Notes: a model not told the origin generated them from the letters alone. 49,641 bases of DNA from Bacteroidetes bacterium QS_3_64_15 (GCA_003022565.1 PXTN01000074.1:1-49641), one strand, 5' to 3'. Shown: positions 18,089 to 29,972, counted from the stretch's first letter. Numbers and translations: made by a program.

Positions 18089-19153
18089 TTAAACAGTGCG
18101 CATGTGCTCGGAGTGCTCGTGCACCGCCTCCACGAACACGCGGGCGTGCTCGGGGTCGTGGTCCGGGAGCATGCCGTGACCCAGGTTTGCAATGTGCTGA
18201 TGCGGCCCGAAGCCGGCAAGCATGTGGTGCACCTCGCGGCGAAGAACCTCCGGGGGCGCGTAGAGCGCGCACGGGTCGAGATTGCCCTGCAGGACGGCCC
18301 GATCGGCCACCGCATCGCGGGCCGTGTCTGGGGCCATGGTCCAGTCGAGGCTAATGATGTCATAGTCCGTATCCGCGAGTGCTTCGAGCGCGTGGTGCAC
18401 TCCTTTGGCAAAAACCACCAGCGGCACGTCGGGGTGGGCATTCTTGACGCGCGCGGCAATCTCCTCCAGGTACGGAAGGCAGAACGTGCAGAAGGTGTCC
18501 GGGCTGTGGAGGCCCGCCCACGAGTCGAACACCTGAAGCATCTGCGCCCCGGCCTCCACCTGTCCGATGAGGTACTCGACGATCACGTCGGTCGTGCGCT
18601 GCAGGAGCGCCTTGCTGGCCTCGGGGTGGCGATAGAGCCACCGCCGCGCGGCCCGGTACGACTTGCTCCCCCCTCCCTCCACCATGTACGCCATGAGGGT
18701 CCACGGCGCCCCGGCAAAGCCGATGAGGGGGACGCGCCCGTTCAGCTCCGTCCGCGTCACCGCGAGGGCCTCGAAGACGTGCCCGAGGGCCGCGTCCACG
18801 TCCGGCTCCACGAGCCGCTCCATCTCCTCGGGCGTGGTCAAGGGCTGGGGAAACGTGGGCCCCTGCCCGGACACCATCTTTACCGTCAGCCCCATTGCTT
18901 CCGGCACCACCATGATGTCACAGAACAGGATGGCTGCATCAACCGGAAGGCGCTCCACGGGTTGAATCGTGACCTCCGCCGCGAGCTCGGGGGTCTCTAC
19001 AACCTCAAAAAAGCTATGCTCCTCCCGAACGGCCCGGTACTCAGGCAGATAGCGGCCGGCCTGTCGCATCATCCAGACGGGCGTGCGGTCGGTGGTCTCC
19101 CCGCGGGCGGTGCGGAGAATGAGGTCGTTCTTCAGAGGCGGAAACGAAGCCAT
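18089..19153 (-). CDS. hemE: uroporphyrinogen decarboxylase
   Basis: RTPVWMMRQAGRYLPEYRAVR, GFAGAPWTLMAYMVEG, LDWTM. Confidence 0.96.
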   Translation of the reverse strand: MASFPPLKNDLILRTARGETTDRTPVWMMRQAGRYLPEYRAVREEHSFFEVVETPELAAEVTIQPVERLPVDAAILFCDIMVVPEAMGLTVKMVSGQGPTFPQPLTTPEEMERLVEPDVDAALGHVFEALAVTRTELNGRVPLIGFAGAPWTLMAYMVEGGGSKSYRAARRWLYRHPEASKALLQRTTDVIVEYLIGQVEAGAQMLQVFDSWAGLHSPDTFCTFCLPYLEEIAARVKNAHPDVPLVVFAKGVHHALEALADTDYDIISLDWTMAPDTARDAVADRAVLQGNLDPCALYAPPEVLRREVHHMLAGFGPHQHIANLGHGMLPDHDPEHARVFVEAVHEHSEHMRTV

Positions 19154-19182
19154 TCAAGGAGAAGAGTCGTGCGAAGAGAAGC

Positions 19183-19316
19183 CGTTTGCGTGAGGCGTAG
19201 AGCGTTGGGGATTAACCCAGACGATGCCGCGGGGACGGGGGGACACGGAGACGCGAAGGACGCACCCAAACTGATTCAGACAAGTACGTGCAACGCACAG
19301 CGTTAAACGTATAACG
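19183..19316. repeat. inverted heptamer iteron pair
   Basis: 19183-19209 CGTTTG CGTGAGG CGTAGAG CGTTGGG; 19282-19316 AAGTACG TGCAACG CACAGCG TTAAACG TATAACG (opposite polarity). Confidence 0.8.
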
Positions 19317-19325
19317 CTCAGGATA

Positions 19326-20210
19326 TTACGGGTAGAGATGCTGCGCCAGGAAGTCGGTCGTTCGCGTCCAGGCCTGTTCGGCGGCCTCGGGCTCATAGCT
19401 CTCACCCGAGGGGTTGGCGAAGGCGTGGCCGGCGTCGTAGTAGTGAATCGCCCCGTCCGCCTCAGTCTCTTCGAACCGCGACTCGAACGTGCGAGCGGTC
19501 TCAATCGAAACGGCCTGGTCCTCCCGACCAAAATGAGCGAGGAGCGGCGTCGTGGTCTGCCGGAGCACGTCCGTCGTCACGGATTCCGGATTTCCGTAGT
19601 AAGCCACTGCCGCGTCATACCGTTCGGGCGCCGCCGCCACGGCCCCAAACGTGCGACCGCCTCCGAAGCACCAGCCCATCACCGCGACGCGCGGGGCCCC
19701 CGCCTCGGAGCGGAGGTAGTCGTGGGCATCTTGCAGATTGGTCGCGAGTCGCTGTTGCCGCCCCATGGCCTGTTGCATCAGGGCCTGGGCGGAGTCGGAC
19801 GTGCCGGCAGTTTTCCCCTGATAGAGGTCCACGGCGAGGGCCCGATAGCCCTGCCCCGCGAGGCGACGCGTGGCGGTGCGAATGTTGTCGTTGAGGCCCC
19901 ACCACTCGTGGATCACCACCACGCCGGGCAGCTGTGACGCGGACGGATCTTGGCCGCGGGCTTCCAGGACGGAATCCGGATGGGCGGGGGCGACGAGATA
20001 GCCGGTCACGGGAGTACCGTCCGCAGTCTCCGTGTAGACGACCGTCTCGGTGGTCACCGGACTGTTCGGAGCCCGGGCCGCCTCCGTGGCCGTGGGGGTG
20101 TCGCCCTCATGCTCTTCCGCCATGCGGTCAGCCTCTGAAGCGTCGTCTGAGCCGCAACCGAGCAGCAAAACGAACCCAAAAAGCGCAAGGAGCACAATGG
20201 AGAGACGCAT
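19326..20210 (-). CDS. dienelactone hydrolase family lipoprotein
   Basis: Lipobox LLLGCGS; VVIHEWWGLNDNIRTATRRLAGQGYRALAVDLY; GWCFGGG. Confidence 0.9.
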   Translation of the reverse strand: MRLSIVLLALFGFVLLLGCGSDDASEADRMAEEHEGDTPTATEAARAPNSPVTTETVVYTETADGTPVTGYLVAPAHPDSVLEARGQDPSASQLPGVVVIHEWWGLNDNIRTATRRLAGQGYRALAVDLYQGKTAGTSDSAQALMQQAMGRQQRLATNLQDAHDYLRSEAGAPRVAVMGWCFGGGRTFGAVAAAPERYDAAVAYYGNPESVTTDVLRQTTTPLLAHFGREDQAVSIETARTFESRFEETEADGAIHYYDAGHAFANPSGESYEPEAAEQAWTRTTDFLAQHLYP

Positions 20211-20403
20211 GGAGTACGAGATGTTTGGGAGAGACGAGGGGTGAGAGGGGATGGCCAGCAATCCAGGAGAGCAAAGCAGTCCAGTGCCGGCGGGTTCCTT
20301 CGCCGGACAGACTGGGAATGTTTTCCTCAAGGGTCGCCGAACCATCTCTACGCCGGAAGGTTCGGAGCCTCGACCCGCATTTTGTCCATCCGTTCCTCTC
20401 CTC

Positions 20404-21060
20404 GTGGCGTCGCAGTCTTCGTTGCCCTACACCGGCGAACTCGGGCGCAAGGCCCTCCACCTGCTGGCCCTGTCGCTCCCGCTTGGCATGTGGTGGCTCG
20501 GCATGCCCCTGGCGCTTTATCTCCTCGTCCCCATGGCGCTCGTCGCCGTGACGGCCGACGTGGTGCGGGCGCACTCCACCTCGTTCGACGCGCTAATTCG
20601 GTGGATCTTTGGTCCCCTCATGCGGGCGGAAGAGTTGCCCGAGAAAGACGCGGACGTTCGGTTCAACGGTGCCACCTGCGTGGTGGTCAGTGCGGCGCTG
20701 ATGGCGCTTCTGTTTCCCCTCCGCGTGGCGGTCCCGGTCCTGGCGATGACCATGCTGGCGGACGCGGCCGCGGCGGTCGTCGGTCGTCGGCTGGGCCGGC
20801 ACCCATGGGGTTCCCTGTCGGCGACGGTCGAGGGGACGGCGGCCTTCGTGGCGATGGGCCTCGCGATTATGGCCTGTTTTCCGGCGGTCGCCTTCGGGCC
20901 GGCTGCCGCAGGCGTCCTGGTGGGGGCCGTGGTGGAGGTCCTTCCCCTCCCGGTCAACGACAACATTCGGGTGCCGGTCGTGGCAGCGCTCGTCGTGGTG
21001 GGAGGCGAGACCCTGTTTTTTGGGAAGCCCTTCGTTTTATTCGCCGGGCTCCCTGCGTAA
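20404..21060 (+). CDS. diacylglycerol/polyprenol kinase or CTP-transferase family membrane protein (start uncertain, ORF from 20251)
   Basis: GELGRKALHLLALSLPLG...TMLADAAAAVVGRRLGRHPW...VEVLPLPVNDNIRVP. Confidence 0.75.
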   Translation: MASQSSLPYTGELGRKALHLLALSLPLGMWWLGMPLALYLLVPMALVAVTADVVRAHSTSFDALIRWIFGPLMRAEELPEKDADVRFNGATCVVVSAALMALLFPLRVAVPVLAMTMLADAAAAVVGRRLGRHPWGSLSATVEGTAAFVAMGLAIMACFPAVAFGPAAAGVLVGAVVEVLPLPVNDNIRVPVVAALVVVGGETLFFGKPFVLFAGLPA

Positions 21061-21153
21061 TCCTCCGTCCTGGGAGCTCCGCGGTCGAACCTGCAGGCGT
21101 CCATCAGGTAGGAGAATTCTCGCACCTCACGGACTCTTCCTCTGCCAATCGAC

Positions 21154-22020
21154 ATGCCCGACGACGACACGCTCTCGGCCTCTGCACTGCGGCGCATCAC
21201 CGGACTGGAGCCGTCTCCGCAGCCGTCGATCATTCCGGTGCGCACCCCCATCGTGCTCATGCACGGCTTTGGGGTCGGGGCGTCGTTCCGTCGGGGCGGG
21301 CACCTGCATCAGGAGGCCCTCCACCTGCGCTCGCGAGGCGTTCGGGCGATCGCGCCCAACGTGTCCCCCTATAGTACTGTGTGCGCCCGAACGGCCCAGT
21401 GGGACGACCGCCTGCGTCGCGTTCTCGAGGAGGTGCAGACTCAACGACTGGTCCTTGTGGCGCACTCGATGGGCGGCCTCGATGCCCGCTACCTGATTTC
21501 GGAGATGGGCTGGCACGAGCAGGTCGACGCGCTCGTAACGATCGCCACGCCCCATCGGGGCTCCGCCGTGGCCTCCCTCGTCCTCGACCAGCCGGAGCTT
21601 GTGCGCAACTGGCTGACGGACGCGGCGGATTGGCTGGGCACCCACATCCTGGAGGACGGCTCGGCCGACCTCCGCCAGGCCCTCACGGAATTTACGCCCG
21701 AGTACATAAAAAACACCTTCAATTCCGAGGTCCCTGATCATCCCGACGTGGCGTACTGGTCCTACGGCTGCCAGGCGGGCAAGGGAACCGATGCACCCAT
21801 TGCCCCCATCTTCCGGTATTCAAACCAGTATCTCTTCGAGCGCGAGGGGACAAACGATGGCATCGTGAGCGTGCAGAGTGCCCACTGGGGCGAGTACCAG
21901 GGCACCGTCGACGCCGACCACAGTCGACAGGTGGGCCTCTCCCCCGGCCTCGCCTCGCATTTCGACTCCAATGCCTTCTACGCCTCGATCGCAAAAAAAT
22001 TGGCCGACGACGGCTACTGA
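21154..22020 (+). CDS. alpha/beta-hydrolase, triacylglycerol lipase/esterase type
   Basis: PIVLMHGFGVG; VAHSMGGLDARYL; IATPHRGSAVA. Confidence 0.85.
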   Translation: MPDDDTLSASALRRITGLEPSPQPSIIPVRTPIVLMHGFGVGASFRRGGHLHQEALHLRSRGVRAIAPNVSPYSTVCARTAQWDDRLRRVLEEVQTQRLVLVAHSMGGLDARYLISEMGWHEQVDALVTIATPHRGSAVASLVLDQPELVRNWLTDAADWLGTHILEDGSADLRQALTEFTPEYIKNTFNSEVPDHPDVAYWSYGCQAGKGTDAPIAPIFRYSNQYLFEREGTNDGIVSVQSAHWGEYQGTVDADHSRQVGLSPGLASHFDSNAFYASIAKKLADDGY

Positions 22021-22032
22021 GGGGGGAGGTGT

Positions 22033-22103
22033 GGACGTACGTGGACATACGGACGTCTGGACGGAATGCTCAACCCTCAACGCCAACCCCTCAACCTCTA
22101 ACT
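22033..22103. repeat. two iteron blocks 3' of lipase gene
   Basis: GGAC spaced 10/8/8 (22033-22062), then CTCAACC CTCAACG CCAACCC CTCAACC TCTAACT (22069-22103). Confidence 0.8.
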
Positions 22104-22114
22104 CGTACCGCCTC

Positions 22115-23428
22115 GTGTCGTCCGATCAGCGCTTCAAGCTCTTTTCGGATCCGGTCCACGGGTTTATTTCCGTGCCGAAGAACGTGATCATGGACCTCAT
22201 CCAGACCCCCGAGGTTCAGCGGCTCCGCCGGATTCGTCAGCTCGGGGTGGGGCATCTCGTCTTTCCGGGCGCCGAGCACACCCGCTTCAACCACGCGCTG
22301 GGGGCGATGGCGCTCATGCAGGACGCCCTCACGAATCTCAATGAGAAAGGTACCCCCATCTCGCCCGAGGAGGAAACCGCCGCGCTGACCGTAGCGCTCC
22401 TCCACGACGTGGGGCACGGGGCCTTCTCACATACGCTGGAGCACCAGCTCATTGACGACTTTTCGCACGAGGACATGAGCCGGGTCCTGCTGGTGAACCT
22501 GAACGAACGGATGAACGGCACGCTCAACACGGCCCTGGCCATCTTTGACGACGACTACGAGCGGCCGTTCTTCCACCAGCTCGTGTCGAGCCAACTCGAC
22601 ATGGACCGGCTCGACTACCTGCGCCGCGACTCCTTCTACACGGGCGTGGCGGAGGGCGAGGTGGGCGTCCAGCGCCTGCTCAAGACCATGCGCGTGCATC
22701 CCCTCCAGGGCGGGCCCGACGCCGAGGTCATGATCGAGGCCAAGGGCATCTACGCCGTGGAAAACTTTCTCATCTCGCGGCGGCTGATGTACTGGCAGGT
22801 TTACCTCCACAAGACCGTGCTGGCGGGCGACGAGCTCCTTCGAGGTGTCTTGCGTCGGGCCCAGGAGCACCTCGACGGCAGTGGAGCGCCCGACTGGCTG
22901 CAGCGAGGCTCCCGGAGCCTTCTGTTCTTTCTGAGGAACGACGTTCACGTCGACCAGATCGACGCCCCGAAGGTCCGCGACCATTACCTTCAGCTCGACG
23001 ACACCGACATCCTCTTCAGCCTGAAGCAGTGGATGAAGGGCCCCGATCCCATCCTGGCGGACCTGTGTCGGCGCTTCATTAACCGCGTCTTCCTGCGCGT
23101 GACCTTTCTTCCTGAGTTTCCCGCTCAGGACCAGCTTGAGACCTGGCGGCGCCAAGTCGCCGAGTGGCTCGTGGATCAGAACCTCGTCGCCCAAACCGAG
23201 GCCCGCTCGGCCGCCCGTCACTACCTCTCGGTGAACGTGTCGCGCCACACCGCCTACGACAGCGACCAGGAACTGATCGGCATCCTGGGCCGGGACGGCA
23301 CGGTTCAGGAGCTCTCCGAAATGGCCGACACGGCCACCATCTCCGACCTGACGGAGTTCGTGGAGAAGCCGTATATCTGCTTCCCGAAGCCGGTTGACCT
23401 TGACGTGCCCGCCGTCGCCGGAGACTGA
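22115..23428 (+). CDS. HD-domain phosphohydrolase (probable GTG start)
   Basis: DPVHGFISV, LGVGHLVFPGAEHTRFNHALG, LLHDVGHGAFSHTLE, SSQLDMDRLDYLRRDSFYTGV. Confidence 0.88.
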   Translation: MSSDQRFKLFSDPVHGFISVPKNVIMDLIQTPEVQRLRRIRQLGVGHLVFPGAEHTRFNHALGAMALMQDALTNLNEKGTPISPEEETAALTVALLHDVGHGAFSHTLEHQLIDDFSHEDMSRVLLVNLNERMNGTLNTALAIFDDDYERPFFHQLVSSQLDMDRLDYLRRDSFYTGVAEGEVGVQRLLKTMRVHPLQGGPDAEVMIEAKGIYAVENFLISRRLMYWQVYLHKTVLAGDELLRGVLRRAQEHLDGSGAPDWLQRGSRSLLFFLRNDVHVDQIDAPKVRDHYLQLDDTDILFSLKQWMKGPDPILADLCRRFINRVFLRVTFLPEFPAQDQLETWRRQVAEWLVDQNLVAQTEARSAARHYLSVNVSRHTAYDSDQELIGILGRDGTVQELSEMADTATISDLTEFVEKPYICFPKPVDLDVPAVAGD

Positions 23429-23688
23429 GCGCAGCACCTCGCTTTCCTTCGGGTCTCTCATCGAAGCCGGAATGACTGTTCAGGTCAGTCGCAAAAATCC
23501 GCTCCCGACTCCCGGCCACACCGTGGAACGACTCTCCCAAAGACATTCCTCTCTCGACCGTTGCCGTCCATCCCGCCGTCCCCCCTCCCCACTCTCCGTT
23601 CCCCCACTCCCCAAAACCGGAACAGGGATTTTCATGGTGGCGTTAGGAAGGTCCCAGCGCGAGTGCTACTCAACTGGTTTTCCTCCCC

Positions 23689-24060
23689 ATGCCCGACACT
23701 GCTTCCCCCACTTCCGACGTTTCCACCGAGGACGCCCCAATTCAAATCAGCCCGAACGCAGCGAAGGAGATTCGGAAGATCATCCGCAAGAAGAATATTC
23801 CGGACGGTTATGGGCTCCGCGTCGGCGTGAAAGGTGGCGGCTGTTCGGGAATGAGCTACGTGCTTGGCTTTGACAGAGAGCGTGAGAAGGACCGCGTGTT
23901 TGAGATCGACGGAATCACCGTCTACATGGACAAGCGACACGGGCTCTATCTGATGGGCACCACCATCAACTACCACGACGGCCTGGACGCACGGGGCTTT
24001 ACGTTCGAAAACCCCAACGCCACGGAAACCTGTGGCTGCGGGGCGAGCTTTGCGGCCTAA
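23689..24060 (+). CDS. HesB/IscA-family iron-sulfur cluster assembly accessory protein
   Basis: GVKGGGCSGMSYVLGFD...CGCGASF conserved Cys. Confidence 0.93.
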   Translation: MPDTASPTSDVSTEDAPIQISPNAAKEIRKIIRKKNIPDGYGLRVGVKGGGCSGMSYVLGFDREREKDRVFEIDGITVYMDKRHGLYLMGTTINYHDGLDARGFTFENPNATETCGCGASFAA

Positions 24061-24336
24061 CGCGTCTCACTGTGCCCTGCCCTGCTCACCGGTCATTCAT
24101 CCTGCGGCGCGTCCGCGGGCACTCAGCGCTTCCCGTTCGGATGGACGGCCCATTTTGGGACGAGGGCTAGATTGTAACGCTCCTGGATTTTTGACCCCCA
24201 ATGGAGCAGACCTCCTGGGTAGGGGAACAGAGCAGGTAGACGCACGGTTATCAGAGAGGCCATGTGCTTTGCGGGCGGGGTCGTCAGAAGGGGCAGGATG
24301 CAAGCTCGATCTCTCTTCTCTCCCCTGCCGCGTAGG

Positions 24337-24355
24337 GCGCCGACGCGGCGCTTTT
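24337..24355 (+). terminator. GC hairpin plus T4 in clpC 5' leader (possible attenuator)
   Basis: GCGCC-gacgc-GGCGC-TTTT ending 21 nt before the clpC ATG. Confidence 0.4.
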
Positions 24356-24376
24356 GATCGCTCAATCCACCAAGGT

Positions 24377-27007
<2,631 letters not shown>

Positions 27008-27030
27008 CATCCTCTTCCTCGTTTCTCTTC

Positions 27031-27069
27031 CCCTCCGTTCGGCAAGGGCGAGCGGAGGGTTTTCTTTTG
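27031..27069 (+). terminator. Rho-independent terminator after clpC
   Basis: CCCTCCGTTCG-gcaaggg-CGAGCGGAGGG-TTTTCTTTT. Confidence 0.85.
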
Positions 27070-27092
27070 GCCCGGGGTCTTTCGCGTCGCCA

Positions 27093-27794
27093 TTACTGTG
27101 GAGGCTCCTCCTCGTCGCCGGGCGCGAGCCGAACGGTGTGCATGCGTTCCCCCGGTTCTTCTGCTCTCGTCACGACTGGGACCTGCTGCCGGAATGAAGG
27201 CCCATCGGTCACGAAGGTGTGGAAGGCCCCGCGCTCGCCGCAGGAATCTACGTCGTCGGGCAGATCGTCGAGAAAGGCCTCGTTGTAGACCCGCCCGGCG
27301 AAGGAGGGATCGAGCTGGGTCGTGTCGACGGCCGTGACCACCGCACGGTAGCCGCGCTCCAGGAAGCGGCGCGCCAGCCACGTCGTGTCACGCTGCCAGA
27401 GGGGAAAAAGCGCGGTCGCCCCGAGGGACTTGATCGCCTGTTCCCGGTAGGCGCGCACATCGTCGAGGAAGAGGTCCCCCGCCACGACGGTCCTGAACCC
27501 GCCGTCGAGCAGCGGCGTGAGGGCCGCGTCGAGCCGAGCCTCATACACGTCATTCGGGGGCATGGCGGGCACCCGCATCACGTGCAGAGGGAGGCTCAGC
27601 GCACCGGCCTGTTGCCGAATGAGGGACAGGGGCGTGCCGTGCATGGTTACACGGTCCTCGCCCTCGACGACGGTCGTGAGGAGCGCCTCAATCCGCCGGG
27701 GTGACTGGCTGTGGAGCACGTCGAGGGCGAGGGCGGCATCTTTGCCCCCGCTCCACAGGAGGACGAAGCCGTCTGGGGAATCTGGGGTGGGCAT
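27093..27794 (-). CDS. Dph6-like diphthine-ammonia ligase family / PP-loop ATPase
   Basis: VLLWSGGKDAALALDVL PP-loop; VVAGDLFLDDVRAYREQ. Confidence 0.82.
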   Translation of the reverse strand: MPTPDSPDGFVLLWSGGKDAALALDVLHSQSPRRIEALLTTVVEGEDRVTMHGTPLSLIRQQAGALSLPLHVMRVPAMPPNDVYEARLDAALTPLLDGGFRTVVAGDLFLDDVRAYREQAIKSLGATALFPLWQRDTTWLARRFLERGYRAVVTAVDTTQLDPSFAGRVYNEAFLDDLPDDVDSCGERGAFHTFVTDGPSFRQQVPVVTRAEEPGERMHTVRLAPGDEEEPPQ

Positions 27795-27969
27795 GGAAGA
27801 CTGATCGCTCGGAGCATATCGATGCTGCAGGTGGGGAGCCGTGGACCGCGCCGTTATCGGAGGGACAGCGGACCGCCAAGAGGCGTCGTATTCCGCAATC
27901 TTCCGCGCTGGGAGCAACGGCGAGGGCCGGAGGTCATGCTGCTTGCAGCACGAGTAGTCTCCGGGCTGC

Positions 27970-28004
27970 GCCCTGAGCGTAGCGAAGAAGTGCTTTCAGA
28001 ATGC
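27970..28004. repeat. dispersed 35-bp repeat copy 3
   Basis: GCCCTGAGCGTAGCGAAGAAGTGCTTTCAGAATGC; 30/35 identical to 29790-29824. Confidence 0.8.
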
Positions 28005-28207
28005 GCTGGAAGCGACAGCGACCAAGCATTCCTGAGGGGTCCGCCGCCTCAGCGAAAGTTATCACGGGTCAAAACTCTTGGTGCCTACTGCGCCCCCGAG
28101 GCGCCCGTTCGGTATTGACCGATTGTTCACCGCCGTTCTGTATCACGGTCCCGGTCTAGTAGTACGGACAGATTGGCGCTTTTCCCACCGAATGACCCGC
28201 CTACCCC

Positions 28208-28567
28208 ATGTCCGACGATTGCTTCCGCTCCTTGTCCAGCCACGCCGACTGGGCCGATGCTCGCTCGCGCTCCGAGGAGCAGCCGGTTCTTCTGTACAAA
28301 CATAGCTCGGCGTGCCCGGTAAGCGGCAACGCCGACACGGAGATGCAACAGCTGGCCGAGGAGGAGGATCTGCCCATTTACAAGCTCGTGGTGCAGGAGA
28401 GCCGAGCCCTATCCGATGAGATTGCCGACACGCTCGGCGTGCGCCACGAGACGCCCCAGGCGATTGTCCTGGATCAGCAGGAGCCCGCCTTCGATGCGTC
28501 TCACTTCGACGTCACGGCCGAGACGCTCCGTGAAGCGCTCCACTCCGCAACTGTGTCCGCCGAATAG
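28208..28567 (+). CDS. YtxJ/bacilliredoxin-type monothiol redox protein
   Basis: VLLYKHSSACPVSGNADTEMQQL; LGVRHETPQAIVL. Confidence 0.85.
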   Translation: MSDDCFRSLSSHADWADARSRSEEQPVLLYKHSSACPVSGNADTEMQQLAEEEDLPIYKLVVQESRALSDEIADTLGVRHETPQAIVLDQQEPAFDASHFDVTAETLREALHSATVSAE

Positions 28568-28578
28568 CCCCCCAAGTC

Positions 28579-29157
28579 ATGCGCCCCCTGTTGACGGCCC
28601 TCAGCGCTCTTGGTTTGGTCTTTCTGCTCGTCGCCTGCGGGGGGGACGACCAGAGTTCGTCGGACACATCCTCGGCGTCCTCTGCCTCGTCCGGCCCCCT
28701 CCCCGGAAAAGTGCGGGACGTGGAGCCCGAGCCGGTGCCGGACCTCACGCTCGAAACGCTGGACGGTGCGTCGATCGATCTCGCCAAGCAGGACGGACGG
28801 GTGCTGCTTGTCAATTTTTGGGCCACCTGGTGCGCCCCCTGCCGTGAAGAAATTCCCGACCTCAAGGCGCTGCATTCCGACCTCAAGGAGGACGGCCTCA
28901 CCGTCATCGGAGTCGCGCTCGACCGTAAGGGTCGGGAGGTCGTCGATCCCTTCGTGGATCAGCACGAGATCAACTACCCCATCGTCGTAGACGCCGAGGG
29001 CACTGCGGAGGCCGAGTTCGGCCCCATCCCCGGCCTGCCTACCACGATCCTCGTGACACCCGACGGTCAGATCACGAAGCGCGTAGTCGGCATCTTCCCC
29101 ACCGACGAAATGAGGCCGACCCTCCAGGACATGCTCGATGCAAGCGGGCCGGCCTGA
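28579..29157 (+). CDS. TlpA-like thioredoxin lipoprotein
   Basis: Lipobox VACGG; VNFWATWCAPCREEIPDLKAL; GLPTTILV. Confidence 0.9.
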   Translation: MRPLLTALSALGLVFLLVACGGDDQSSSDTSSASSASSGPLPGKVRDVEPEPVPDLTLETLDGASIDLAKQDGRVLLVNFWATWCAPCREEIPDLKALHSDLKEDGLTVIGVALDRKGREVVDPFVDQHEINYPIVVDAEGTAEAEFGPIPGLPTTILVTPDGQITKRVVGIFPTDEMRPTLQDMLDASGPA

Positions 29158-29170
29158 CGGAGTGGGGGCG

Positions 29171-29593
29171 TTATTCGTCCTCGTCTTCCTCCTCTTTGTC
29201 TTCCTGCTCCCGGTCCATGAGGTAGTCCTCCAGGCTACCCACGACGACCCGGGTCTCTTCGTCGACCTCGACGTCCTCGACGTCGCCAGCCCGGATGAGC
29301 TTCTTGATCTTTTTCCGGTCGATTTGCTTGAGAATGCGACGCGCCTCCGTCCGACTCACAACGTCTTCCCGGTAGTCGGCCGCGAAATCCTCTAGAAAGC
29401 CCAGCGTCTCGTCGGAGACATCGATCATGCGGATCTCCTCGTTCGTGTCGGAGAGGGACCAGTAAAGATCCGCGTCGATCAGGTGGCGGTCGGTCCAGCG
29501 AACGAGAGTTTGCTTCGAAATTTGAAGGTGGTCTGAGAGCTCATCCAGCGGCATCGCCTTCGGCTGCCGGGAAGTGGTGGGTCGATCAGGCAC
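29171..29593 (-). CDS. putative DNA-binding protein with two excisionase/MerR-like HTH segments and acidic tail
   Basis: MPLDELSDHLQISKQTLVRWTDRHLI and VSRTEARRILKQIDRKKIKKLIRAGDVEDVEVDEETRVVVGSLEDYL; tail EQEDKEEEDEDE. Confidence 0.65.
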   Translation of the reverse strand: MPDRPTTSRQPKAMPLDELSDHLQISKQTLVRWTDRHLIDADLYWSLSDTNEEIRMIDVSDETLGFLEDFAADYREDVVSRTEARRILKQIDRKKIKKLIRAGDVEDVEVDEETRVVVGSLEDYLMDREQEDKEEEDEDE

Positions 29594-29753
29594 AATACGA
29601 ATCCAGTAGCATTGGAAATATAGTTAGCTGCTTTTGGACGTAGAATGTCCATTTTTGTTCCTCTTCTTGTATGCACGGTCACGGCAATCGCATCTTCGCG
29701 ACGGCGGCCTGTTCTCATCGTTCTACGGGGTCAGAAATTCGGTGCCCCCACGC

Positions 29754-29824
29754 GCCCTGACCGGAGGGAAAGAGGTGCTTTCAGAGTGCGCCCTGACCGC
29801 AGGGAGGAAGTGCTTTCAGAGTGC
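29754..29824. repeat. tandem direct repeat, copies 1 (29754-29789) and 2 (29790-29824)
   Basis: GCCCTGACCGGAGGGAAAGAGGTGCTTTCAGAGTGC then GCCCTGACCGCAGGGAGGAAGTGCTTTCAGAGTGC. Confidence 0.9.
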
Positions 29825-29972
29825 TCCCGCGCCCCCATTTGCCTGTCATTCCTGGCGTTCTCCTGCGATCAGAGGCACCTGTGCCTCCTTTGCTCACCCG
29901 AGCTCTTAATATACGATCGCCCTGCACACACGGTGCATCACATATTTTTCCTCCACTTCGCACACGCGTCCG

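Noticed and set aside
17888-19306. 472-aa plus-strand ORF antisense to hemE
   Set aside because: hemE is unmistakable on the other strand; also overlaps iteron tracts.
22427-23461. 344-aa minus-strand ORF
   Set aside because: Antisense to the HD-domain phosphohydrolase, which has clear catalytic motifs.
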